Shown: positions 54,541 to 64,000 of the stretch, in pieces
Layout: each line of letters begins with the position of its first letter
How positions within the stretch are numbered: position 1 is the first letter of the stretch
Assembly: GCA_007026445.1 (NCBI GenBank)
Contig: VDMD01000041.1
Location: 124,001 to 188,000 of the forward strand
Reading direction: 5' to 3'
DNA from: Schizophyllum amplum
Taxonomy: Eukaryota > Basidiomycota > Agaricomycetes > Agaricales > Schizophyllaceae
DNA length: 64,000 nucleotides
Notes under the pieces: generated by a model
What the model was told of the DNA's origin: nothing
The model's database searches: none
Seen by the model: the letters and a program-made list of their open reading frames with translations, nothing else
Position numbers and translations under genes: made by a program

Positions 54541-56943
54541 ATGTCTTCTCGAGCGAAAAGAGAGGATGTGAAGGCGCTGGCCGCCTCTCCCCAAGAGTTG
54601 ATGGCCAAAGCTGCACTTTACAGGCCGTCCGCTACCACTGCGGACGCTCTACGCTCGGGTCATACTGTCACAGCGTCAGCGGAGGTACACCGTATATCCT
54701 CTTTGGCGGACGACGCGGACAGAGCAGCAAGCGCGTTGCAGCGAGAGATTAGGAGATGAAACAGCACAAGCAACAGACCGTCGCCTTTTCCGTGCAGCAG
54801 CGAGCTCTTATCTCTCCCGCTCGACGACTTCCAACCGAGACTCTGATGCAGATCTTTGGCTACGTCTGTGCTCACGTCGAATTCAGCTTGCTGAAAGCAA
54901 GCTATCCCGCTGTCGATGCCAGCCAGGTCTACCAGCGATGGCGTGCTATCGTTCTCGACTCACCATCCCTGTGGTGCCCAGGGATCTGCATCGCTGTCGC
55001 CGACATTCCCTACGAATGGGAGTGGTATTTCTCGGGAAATCAGGACCTACCTCGAATGCAGAAGAAGACGGAGCAGATGCAGACTGCCCTTCGCACGTAC
55101 GTGCAACGTTCAGGCAGCGCATCGCTTGACGTATGTATCGTGCGCGACAAGTTTTGTGGCGAACGACAAGCAACAGCGATATGCAAGTGCATTGCGGAGC
55201 ACTTCCGCCGCTGGCGCTCCTTACAGATGACCACGGTCATTGCTACTCACCTAGGCCAATTTTTCGACAATTTGCACAAAATTCGTAGACGCAGAAAGAA
55301 CAAAAACGAACCGCCCGAACCTGCAAAGACTCCTCACCTCCTCGAGAGCCTGACAATCGATTATCACCACCCCAACGGCTACAACAAGGCGCATATCCTC
55401 CATATTGCAGACGTACCTCAGCTACGCAAGGTCTCCGTGCCATGTCTTCTGTGTCTGCCTTGGGACCAGCTCACGGACGTCCACATCAGCGACTGGATAG
55501 ATCTGCGCTCCTGCATGACGGAACTCATAGCGCCTTGCCATCTTCGCCTGCAGGCCCTGCGCGTATCTATCGAATGGGCCGATGGCAATTTGGGCGTCCC
55601 TTGCGTGCTGCCTGAACTCGGCCGGCTGCACATTAACGCTGGATACGTCGAGGTCGCCGCGCGTTGCTTTTCCCGCATCACAACTCCGGCGCTGACGCAT
55701 CTCGCCATCCGAGGTGCTACGTCGGAGATGCAAAATCCAGAACGTCAAGATGCTCATTTTATAGCCAGGAACGAAGAGGATGCGGATTCGTTCCTGTATG
55801 AGGGTCCTTATTGGACAAAAATACAGGATTTTGCGTGTCACGCATGATTATCGTGAATTTTGTCGTTCACACGTGAATCGCGCATGATTCATCCGTGATC
55901 ACGCGTGAGACGCGTGAACGTTCGTATTTTGCAGCGGTCCCCTTGCTTCGATGGTTTGTTCGTCTGCATTCGCGCCATCCACAGATGCATGTGAGACTAT
56001 AGGAGCACAGACTGCCTTCTAAGCTCGGGTACCAACTTGAAGGTCGAAGCCATAGGCCTCATGGCGGCATAGGGCCGGTGCACCCGCACACTGCTGGGAT
56101 TGATCTCTAACATGCTCTACAACTGAGATGGAGCGTTCCCCTTCTAGATGCGCTGGTAGAGACAGAGGAGACGGTATCTCCTGTTGCTTAGGGGAACGCG
56201 TAGACGGTGGCCCGGGAGTGCCGAAGTTCTAGTAGCCATAGCAAGGAAGTTGTTATTGCCGTGCTTATGGGAGAAGAGACAGAGTCGTTCTCGCCATTGC
56301 ATACCATTTAGCTAACAGCATTGGATGGCCCATGGGTCACAAACGGCACCACGAGCGGAGGACAAGGCAGGCACTTAAGTGAGTAACAACCATCACGGCG
56401 TCACCAATCGTCACGCACGCATGAGTGTGACGGCGCAAAACATACGTCAACTGGATTCGGAACATAATTTGCGTTTTTGTCCAATAAGGACTCCCAAATT
56501 CCTGGATGCATGCGAGCAGTTCGTTGCGCGCTCAGGGTGCCGCGTCACGCACCTTGCGCTCGAGAATGCATCACTGGAAACAAATGTTGTTCTTGGCTGG
56601 CTGGACGCTTTACCGTCCCTTCAATGAGCATCTCCGGATCCTCGATACCTCCTATATCGACATAATCCAACAGCCCGATTCAGCATACGACTACACGTAC
56701 ATGGAAAAGACCCCTTCTTGCATCAGTCAAAGCCTCTTCCTCGCCATGACAGATCCCGGCTGGAACGAAGACACCCAGCCTCCACAGACCATCCTGCCGC
56801 GTCTCAAATCGTTCTATCACAAGGGCGCCACGAAGTACGCATTCCAGGAAGCGGAGATGCGTGACATCGTCCACCGTCTCTGCCAATCAAGGAGCAATCC
56901 GCCGTTGTTGTTCACTGTCGATTGTGTGGGCACGTTGAAATGA
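54541..56943 (+). pseudogene. F-box gene split by a TIR element and frameshifts
   Basis: Copy 1 of a paralogous pair (copy 2 at 61034). It starts at MSSRAKREDVKAL, loses frame near 54755 where copy 2 has about 20 extra bases, and continues through the F-box (RALISPARRLPTETLMQIFG, then SQVYQRWRAIVLDSPSLWCP) to about 55800. There the reading runs into a 688-bp inserted element. Coding similarity resumes at about 56495 (FLDACEQFVARSGCRVTHLA). A 4-bp insertion near 56626 shifts the frame once more before the conserved end (GWNEDTQPPQTILPRL, then MRDIVHRLCQSRSNPPLLF). Copy 2 provides the uninterrupted reference at each point, so the lesions are directly visible. It is unlikely to make a full-length protein. 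Confidence 0.85.
55804..56491. mobile_element. 688-bp non-autonomous TIR element inserted in an F-box gene
   Basis: The ends are perfect 18-bp inverted repeats: GTCCTTATTGGACAAAAA at 55804-55821 and its complement at 56474-56491. The insertion interrupts an F-box gene whose paralogue lacks it. TTCCTGTATG before the left end and TTCCTGGATG after the right end may be an imperfect 10-bp target duplication, though a few bases between them and the repeats are unassigned. Just inside the left end CACGCATGA, CACGTGAA and CACGCGTGA motifs recur in both orientations, as in the subterminal repeats of hAT elements. No transposase is encoded. Superfamily is uncertain. Confidence 0.85.
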
Positions 56944-57239
56944 GGTCCATATGGATGCGTGGTACTTAGAAGGAGGTTTGGATTACGGTGTGCCTCCGTG
57001 GGCAACAAGGGGAAAAGAGTGAGGGAAAAGTGTACCTCCTTTGCATCGCAAGGTTAGCGTACTGTACTATGCCGCTCATACATCGCTGAGTGCTGACCTT
57101 TCCGAAGAAGGACGCTGGCAAAGGGCTCATGTGCTTACATGATATCAGATGGACGAGTCGGACTTCACACCAGTTGTTCAGCATTGTGAATTTATGATAC
57201 AAGAACTACACCCATTCCACTTGCTTCCAGCTTCCCCAA

Positions 57240-59189
57240 TTACTGTAAATGTTGCATCAGCCAGTCATCAAGATGAACGATGCTCGCCAGACTAACCGTG
57301 ATAACCGTGGGCTTGTCGCGACCGAGGTACTCCTTCAACTTGCTGATCTCGAGCGCGACCTCAATCAGGCCCTTGAGCCCCACAGACGCCTCCTCCGCGA
57401 GCTCCGCCTTGCTGGCGTCGGGGCCGAGGTACCGCTCGATGTACATGCGCACCGTCGCGCCCTGGCTGCCCGTCCCGCTCAACCGGAAGACGACGCGGGA
57501 GCCATCGTCGAAGGTGATGACATGCCCCTGGTTCTTCGACACCGACTTGTCGATCGGGTCCGTGTACGCGAAGTTGTAGAGGCCCGCGACCTTGAACTCG
57601 CCGCCGCCGAAGGACTGGCCGTTGAGCGAGCCCGAGTTGAGGTGGTCGTCGAGGTTCTTGACGAGCGCGGCGGCACCGTCGGATGGTACCTCCTCGTAAT
57701 CGTAGCGAGAGAAGAAGGAGCGACCGTAGATGGAGTAGTGGCGCTCGAGGAGATCTTTGATGCCGATGAGCTTATTCGGCGAGTCGGCGTTTGCGGCGGC
57801 GAGGATGTTAAGCCATGCAACGATAGCCCAAATGCCGTCCTTCTCGCGAATGTGGTCGGAGCCGGTACCGAAGGACTCTTCACCGCAGATAGATAGTCTG
57901 CCAGCATCCATCAAGTTGCCGAAGAACTTCCAGCCTGTTCGTTGTCCCCGTCAGCTGCGCTCATTACTTAGCAAATTCCCACTTGCCGGTCGGAACCTCA
58001 AAGTACTCCAGGCCCTTCTTTTGCGCGACGAGGTCGATCGCCTTGCTCGTAGGCATGCTGCGCGCGAGACCCTTCACTCCACCCTTCTTGAAGTATGGGA
58101 TGCTCTCGGCCCAGTCGGCGATGATTGCCACCGAATCGGAGGGCGTGACGAAGGCGCCCTTGCCGTAGATCATGTTGCGATCACCGTCACCATCGCTCGC
58201 GGCGCCGAAGGCGATGTTGTTCTTTTCAACAGCCTCCACAAGCGAGTGCGCGTACGTGAGATTCGGGTCCGGGTGCCCGCCGCCGAAGTCGGGAAGCGGC
58301 GTGCAGTTCTGCACGGAGGACTCGGATAGGCCGAGCTCCTTGACGATAATCGCGTGTGCGTACGGGCCCGTGACACCGTGAAGACCGTCAAAGAGGACCT
58401 TGAAGGAGTCCTGGTTCGTGAGCAGAAACTTCTTGATCAGGTCGAAGTCGAAGATCGACTGGAGCAGCTCGACGTAGTCCGAGACGGAGTCGATGATCTG
58501 GACCTTGGAAGGACCATAAGTCGTCTCGCCAATCTTGGACAAGTCAGCCTGCAGGACACGCCGTTAGTCTCGCGAAAGATCGGAGGGAGATGTGGGCACG
58601 CACATCCGGTAGCTCGATGACTTTGTAGCTCGAGATGGTCTTCGTCTTCTCGTAGATCTTGTTCGTCACATTTTCTGGCGCCGGTCCACCGTTCGACACG
58701 TTGTACTTGATACCGAAGTCGTTGTCCGGGCCGCCAGGGTTGTGGCTGGCAGTGAGGAGGATACCACCGTACGCTTTGTACTTGCGAATCACATTTGAAG
58801 CCGCGGGGGTGGACAGGATCGAGTCCTTGCCGACGATGAACTTGGCAACGCCATTCGCGGAGCCAATCTTCAGGATCGTCTGCACAGTCTCCGGTGAGAA
58901 GAAGCGGCCGTCGCCACCGACGACAATCGTCGCGCCCTTGGGGTCGATGGAGTCGAAGATGGATTGGACAAAGTTCTCCGTGTAGTGCTGTGGCCACGGT
59001 CACCAACGTGCGTCCCATCGATGAGCGCCGCGCTGCTCACCTCCTGCTGGAAGACCTTGACCCTGGGGACGCGACACGTTGTGAGCGAGATAAGCGATGG
59101 ACGCCGCGCGACACGCACCTCTTACGGAGGCCAGAGGTGCCCGGCTTTTGGCCCTCAAAAGGCTTGGTCGCAATCTCCTTGACCGACAT
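57240..59189 (-). CDS. Phosphoglucomutase
   Basis: Five exons on the minus strand: 59189-59119, 59062-59041, 58987-58604, 58548-57987, 57934-57240; 577 residues, the normal size. It interconverts glucose-1-phosphate and glucose-6-phosphate in the cytosol, feeding glycogen, trehalose and UDP-glucose synthesis. The phosphoserine loop is GGILLTASHNPGGPDNDFGI, the magnesium loop DGDGDRNM, and the sugar-binding loop LSICGEESFGTGSDHIREKDG. The C-terminal phosphate-binding region reads FRLSGTGSQGATVRMYIERY. The second exon is only 22 nt. The fourth intron (57986-57935) uses a GC donor (GCAAGT), which is required to give the universally conserved VPTGWKFFGNLMDA. It lies between two decayed F-box copies. 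Confidence 0.96.
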
Positions 59190-59553
59190 CGATGAAGTAT
59201 AAGAACAAGTTGCGAAGGAACAGACAGGAGCCTTCGAAGAATTCTAGGGCCTTATGAAGTCACTCTACACGTGCGTGGCGCTACTTTAGGCCTGGCGCCC
59301 TCCTAGGAGAAATAATGGTATGTAGTGGCGATGTATGAATATATGAGCGTTTAGTTACGACATAAGTACATTCGGTACATAGACTCGGACGAGACGCGCA
59401 AGCGAGAGAACGGGCATTGCCAGAGGGCCGAACACATTTTTCCCGCATCGCCAGCACGTCGGATCCGAGTCGGAAGGAACGTATTGTCCGTCGTACATAC
59501 CTGCAGGAGATGACGCCTCCGTCCGAAGAATAGATAGCGCACGACGCAGAACA
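59190..59553. other. Region between dolichyldiphosphatase and phosphoglucomutase
   Basis: About 364 bp; both genes run leftward. It must hold the phosphoglucomutase promoter and the 3' flank of the phosphatase gene. Nothing else is seen. Confidence 0.45.
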
Positions 59554-60480
59554 TTACATGTTTTTCCTGGCATCTTCACGGGCGCGTAGGACGTCCCATT
59601 CCGATCTCCACCGCAGCCATTCGGCTTCGCGTCCCGCGTCCGGCCATACCGCCCAACCGTCCCGAAGTTGACACCAAGTCGACACAGGGTTCGTGAGCAA
59701 GAACATCTTGAAACGCCCAAGGAGCGAGTTCGGTCGTCTCCTCGGTATCTGCACAGCCAGCATGTACAACGCGCTACCGCATGCGACGCCTATGGAAAAG
59801 CCCCAAACGACCTGTCGCACACTGTGGTACATCAGATAATACCTGTCGAAGGATAAGGTTGGGCCAGCAATTCACGCACGAACAAGGGACTCACCTGGAA
59901 TACGCCACAGCGCCGGATAGACACGCGATGCCGACGTAGACAAACATCCTGAAGCATTGGTCAAGCGCAGCGTTTCCACTAGACGCGAAGCGATGCCGCA
60001 AGTAGAGGTGGCAAGTCAGAAATGCCCAGAAAAATCCCATATATTGGGAATGGGATGACGGGAATCCGTAGCCATTGCCCACTTGGTCTGAGCGAGCGAT
60101 GAGTAGAAGTTCGTCATCACGCATACAAATAGCCTACCATAAGGACGGTCTTCCTGGACGATGTGCTTCAAGACCCAGTTGAACGCCTCGCAAGCGAGCT
60201 GGCCCGCCCACATGACAAGCACGACGTATTCGCGTGTTTGCACGGTCAAGGCCGCGTACGCCGGCTAAGGCAACTTTAGCTATAATGATTGGAGCGGATA
60301 AGTCGCCGTACCATGAGTAGTATAGGCGTCAAGGATGCCAGAGCAAGAAACCATGACAGCAGGGACTCGTCGGGGTCTAACCTGCTCGTTGAGCTTCGGT
60401 AAATTTATGGACACGTCAGACGTACAAACTATATGTGTAAGGTCCAAGGCCACACGCGGAGCGGGCTCCTCGTTGTCCAT
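59554..60480 (-). CDS. CAX4: Dolichyldiphosphatase (PAP2 family)
   Basis: Five exons on the minus strand: 60480-60426, 60376-60312, 60264-60138, 60087-59895, 59842-59554; 242 residues, as in yeast Cax4. It removes a phosphate from dolichyl pyrophosphate on the lumenal side of the ER, recycling the lipid carrier for N-glycosylation. The three PAP2 motifs are complete after splicing: KHIVQEDRP (K-x6-RP), FPSSHSQ (PSGH-type), and SRYYLMYHSVRQV (SR-x5-H). Several membrane helices lie between them (FLALASLTPILLM, YVVLVMWAGQLACEAF, YMGFFWAFLTCHLYL, VWGFSIGVACGSALYML). The N-terminal LDLTHIVYPDESLLSW is typical of this subfamily. All introns are in phase. Confidence 0.95.
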
Positions 60481-61033
60481 TCCGGGAGAGAAGGCGAACA
60501 GACGCCCTTGTCTCTGTGGCAAGCTGGTGGTGGAGCAAAAGAATAATGGGTGTGCACGTGCACACCAGAATCAGGGATGTTTGGTTTTGTTTACTGCTCA
60601 GATATCGGTGCCCAAAGACTGACTGTAGCTCTGAGGCCTCATCAACATCTCAGAAGGCAATATGCCTATTCAGTGTGCTATGCGCATGACCACCACGATA
60701 TCCGAAGTGCATAGTAAAACCAGGCGATGGAGGTAAGTACTGTACAGCCAAGGTCGAGGGCCAGCAAGAGCTCGTAATCTTGCTCTAAGATGCAAGAGAA
60801 AGGCAGGGATGATAGAAATATAATTGTGACTTCGTACGGCAGAGATGAGCTATAGAGACGGGCTCGTCGCGACGGTACGAACGAGTACGAGAGACGATGG
60901 CAGAACAGGACGCGGTCACGTGCTCCACCAGCCCGAGACCACGTCGCCACCTTCTCCTGTTCTCCTCTGGGCGAGTTTCAGGACCGTGGCGGCCACTCGT
61001 AGTCAGCCGTCGCCCGTCCGCGTGTTTGTATCG
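60481..61033. other. Intergenic region upstream of dolichyldiphosphatase
   Basis: About 550 bp between the phosphatase start and the 3' end of the F-box pseudogene, both leftward. No feature is recognised. Confidence 0.45.
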
Positions 61034-62654
61034 TCATCCCACCGTGCCAGCACCATCGGCAGTGAACAGCAACGGTGGGTCGGTTCTCGATTGACAGAGA
61101 CGGTGTACGATGCCACGCATCTCCTCATCTTGATATGCTTCAGCCAATTTTCCCCCGTGGTGAAACAATGCAAGGCACGGCAAGATGGGTGGCAGAAGCT
61201 CGGTATCTTCGCTCCAGCCCGGAGTCGTCATTAAATAATTGCGAGGAGGAGCTCTTGACTGATGCAAGGTGGTGTCTTCTTCCTGTGTGTATCATAATCG
61301 TATGCTGAACCGGGCCGTTGGATGAAGTCAATATCGGAGGTCTCGAGAATCCGGAGATGCTCAAGCGACCATAAAGCGTCGAGCCAGTGAAGAACAACAT
61401 GTCTTTCCAGCGATGCATTCTCGAGCTCGAGGTGCGTGACGCGGCATCCTGAGCGGGCAACGAGCTGCCTGGATACGGCGTAGAACCGACGCGCATCCTC
61501 CTCGTGCTCGGCTATGAAAGAGCCTGGGCGACTGTGGCGAGGCCCCTCGGATGGCGAGATGCGTCAACGCCGGAGTCGTGATGTGGCCGAAGAAATATGC
61601 GATTACCTCGGCGTCTCCAGCGTTGATGTGCAACCGGGCGAGTTCAGGCAGCGCGCAAGGGACGCCTAGATCACCACCCGTCCACTCGATAGATATGCGC
61701 AGGGCCTGCAGGCGAAGATGGCAAGGTACTATGATCTTCGTCATGCAGGTTTGCAAACCTATCCAGTCGCTGATGTGGACATTTGAGCTGGTCCCAAGGT
61801 AGATGCATAAGACATGGCACGGAGACCTTCCGTAGCTGAGGTAGATCTGGGAGACGGTTGATTAGATACTTGTTGTAGCAGTCGGGGTCGTAGTATTCGA
61901 TTGTCAGGCTCTCGAGGAGAGGGAAATTCCAACGGGGTACGTGGATAGCGACCAGTGTGGTTACCCGTAAGGAATGCCAGCGGGGGAGGTGGTCCACAAT
62001 GCACCAGCATATGGCTTTTGCTTGCCGCTCTTCTGGCTTGTCGCGGCCTACGATCCGCACGGCAAGCAGTGCGCCGCCTGAACGTTGCACGTACGTGTGG
62101 AGAGCGATCTGCATCTGCTCCGTCTTCTTCTGCATTTGAGATATGTCCTGATCTTCGGATGAGTAGTACAACTCCCATTCCTCGGCAATAGCGATGCGGA
62201 ATTCAGGGCACCACAGGGGTGGCGAGTCTAGAACAATAGCACGCCATCGCTGGCAGACCTGGCTGACGACGACGACGGGATAGCTTGGCTCTATCAAACT
62301 GAATTCGACGTGAGCACAGACGTAGCCAAGGATCTGCATCAGAGTCTCCGTTGGCAGTCGTCGAGCGGGAGAAATAAGAGCTCGCTGCTGCGCTGAAAAA
62401 GCGACGGCCTGCCGCTCGTACCCTTTGATCTCGGAGACAACCGCGCGGAGGCGAGTGATTTCTAACTTCAAGGCGCTGGCTGCTCGACTCGCGTCATCCG
62501 CCTGAGTGGATATATGTTGGATCTCCGCTGGCGTTGTAACAATGTGTCCCGAACGTATATCGTCTAGAGTGGAAGCGGACGGCCTATAGATTGCAGCATG
62601 GACCACCAGCTCTTGGAGGGATCCGGATGGCGCCTTTCCATCGTCTCTTTCCAT
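61034..62654 (-). pseudogene. F-box gene with three frame disruptions
   Basis: Copy 2 of the paralogous pair. The N-terminal two thirds are open from an ATG at 62654 (or 62903 with an unlikely extension): a coiled coil (ASRAASALKLEITRLRAVVS), then the F-box (RALISPARRLPTETLMQILG, SQVCQRWRAIVLDSPPLW). The first break lies near 61790, where copy 1 has two more bases after the PWDQL motif. The second lies near 61520, after LTHLAIRGA, before the frame that reads IAEHEEDARRFYA. The third is an 8-bp insertion near 61230, before GWSEDTELLPP. The final frame ends with MRGIVHRLCQSRTDPPLLF. It lies inverted to copy 1 with two housekeeping genes between. The remaining open part could still make a truncated F-box protein. 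Confidence 0.8.
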
Positions 62655-63083
62655 CCGAGGAGGCGTGCGGATGTAGGACCGTTTACTGCTGTTACAATCA
62701 GCTTTGAAAAACCCAAAGATACCCGAGAACGCACAGAAAAGTGGGACACGACGATCGTTCTGCACCTGAGGAGGGTACAGCCAAAGTTTCAGTTGGTCGC
62801 TAAGAACAATGGGACCGGAGATTGAGCCGACTTCCGCCACGGGATATTCGGGCCGGACCCCTGAGGCTAGCGGAGCGCCATCGTTCCCCTTCCTCTCGAC
62901 CATCTCCTCGTATCACAGTTACCAAGGGACACCGGCTGTCGCTCGTCCTAGCTACTGACGGCTGCTCCTCAAGGTAACTGGGCGCAGTCGCGCAGGCCCT
63001 GGAGCCGTCATCGCAAGGTCATAGATCGCACGGGAAACCGAATACGACAGAGCATCGCGTTAGGTTCCTTGTCTTACGCCGTC
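62655..63083. other. Divergent region between the F-box pseudogene and the channel gene
   Basis: About 430 bp. The upstream reading frame of the pseudogene extends through most of it without conserved content. It should include the promoter of the channel gene at 63084. Confidence 0.45.
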
Positions 63084-64000
63084 ATGATGGGAGAAAGCGA
63101 CCATCTCAACGAGCTCGAACCGCTCTTGAGCAGGTGCGTTGGACGATCCATTCGAGAGCATCAAACCTCATGCTTACTGCGTACCAACAGGGACGACATA
63201 GAAGTCACGCCGGTGTACCCCATCATACATATGATCAAGAACGTTAGTATGTTCTCTTTCGCGAAGTCTTCTATTAACACGATTCGCAGGATATGATTGT
63301 ATGTGAAGCTCTTCTCTTCTGTAGGGCTGACCTCATGTCGGACACCTACCATTAGCATTTCATCGGCGCGTATTGTCTATACTTGCTTGACTTTCCAGTA
63401 CTTATCGCCTTCCACCCACGCAGACACGCCCCTCACGTTCGAAGCTCTCACCGCGCCAGACCTCACCTATACCCTCATCCGACCTCTTCACGAGAAATAT
63501 GGCAGTTTACAACGTGCAGGCAACATGTCCGTCGTCTTCTGCCTCCTCCTCAACCGCGCACACTTCCGGAGCGACGAAAACATGTCCACGTCCCCCGTCA
63601 GTCGCACGCGTGCTGAGCTCTGCGAATTACTCGCTATCCGCTGCTTGCGCGACTACGGCGACAACACGCTTCGACTGGCGCATGTTGTGACGACCACCTG
63701 GCCCGTCTTCAATGGCGCCGACGAGGAGGTGCTGAGGCAGGCGCAGGAGGACCGGGATGACCTTGAAGAGCGAGTGGGGAACGCCATCGAAATGGCCATC
63801 GTAGGGAAAGCAAAGCGCTTCATCAAGAGCTCGCCATGCCAGAAGGTCATCAACGCTATCTGGAGGTGCGTACTGTGAAGTCGCTTTCAGATTTACGCTC
63901 ACAACACTGTTAGCGGGAAGTGCGTATACCAGGCCGAGAGTAGCCATTCCATATTGTCAGACGTGAGTTTCAAGCGAACTGTGCGGTGTCTTCCTGGCTG
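63084..64000 (+). CDS. YVC1: Vacuolar cation channel of the Yvc1/TRP family, 5' part only
   Basis: Exons so far: 63084-63242, 63290-63298, 63399-63865 and 63914-63962; a donor GTGAGT follows and the gene leaves the window. Yvc1 is the fungal TRP-type channel that releases calcium from the vacuole. Only the cytosolic N-terminal region is present, before the pore: VYPIIHMIKN, then TPLTFEALTAPDLTYTLIRP, NMSVVFCLLLNRAHF, SRTRAELCELLAIR, AIEMAIVGKAKRFIKS, CQKVINAIW and SGKCVYQAESSHSILSD. These match what I recall of basidiomycete Yvc1 homologues. The second exon is a 9-nt microexon (DMI) flanked by GTTAGT...CAG and GTATGT, and it keeps frame. Two adjacent ATGs occur at the start; the first was used. 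Confidence 0.82.

Noticed and set aside
57249..57896. 215-codon frame antisense to phosphoglucomutase
   Set aside because: The minus-strand frame encodes the conserved C-terminal half of the enzyme; the antisense frame is a codon-bias by-product.
1..64000. tRNA, rRNA or CRISPR features
   Set aside because: No cloverleaf-like A/B-box pair, rRNA stretch or regularly spaced short repeat was noticed; a tRNAscan search would be decisive.

Overview
This is nuclear DNA from a filamentous basidiomycete, most likely an Agaricomycete. The evidence is GC-rich, densely packed genes cut by many 45-60 nt GT-AG introns, clear fungal housekeeping genes (CRD1, DUS1, PEX7, VPS9, PAN6, phosphoglucomutase, dolichyldiphosphatase, YVC1), and an expansion of rapidly evolving F-box and BTB genes. 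No rRNA, tRNA, CRISPR array or prokaryotic feature was seen. All exon joins were made by hand from splice signals, reading phase and similarity to recalled families. Exon coordinates are given in the evidence fields.

Layout. 1-6.1 kb: a 545-bp TIR element, then three tandem BTB/POZ paralogues sharing a tiny terminal exon; the third has a frameshift. 6.3-11.9 kb: a ten-exon coiled-coil spindle-pole-body protein with a PACT-type C-terminus. 12.2-16.3 kb (minus): cardiolipin synthase, then a tandem pair of unusual proteins that join a two-helix membrane anchor to a C-terminal dsRNA-binding-like domain. 16.6-17.7 kb: a 1,064-bp element with 373-bp perfect inverted arms and a 9-bp target duplication. 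18.4-25.3 kb: a Ser/Pro-rich protein with a Cys-rich tail, an unrecognised intronless gene, DUS1, and a low-complexity protein. 26-29.2 kb: a gene of unknown function and an F-box gene, divergent.

29.8-39.7 kb: a zinc-module protein, a class II sirtuin, an OB-fold protein, P​EX7 and VPS9 (with CUE). 39.8-45.8 kb: a decayed foldback element, an F-box gene, pantothenate synthetase (PAN6) and an F-box pseudogene. 46.2-53.9 kb: NAD(P)HX dehydratase, a small Ser-rich protein, a second zinc-module protein with three repeats, an F-box protein with a long C-terminal region, and a CNH-domain protein. 54.5-62.7 kb: two decayed F-box paralogues in inverted orientation flanking phosphoglucomutase and dolichyldiphosphatase; one copy is split by a 688-bp TIR element. 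63.1 kb to the end: the 5' part of a YVC1-type vacuolar cation channel with a 9-nt microexon.

The housekeeping genes look intact and act in separate pathways; there is no obvious biosynthetic cluster. Most of the novelty lies in accessory families: the membrane-anchored dsRBD-like pair, the C-x2-C-x16-W-x2-H-x3-C module, the BTB array, the decaying F-box genes and four non-autonomous DNA elements.
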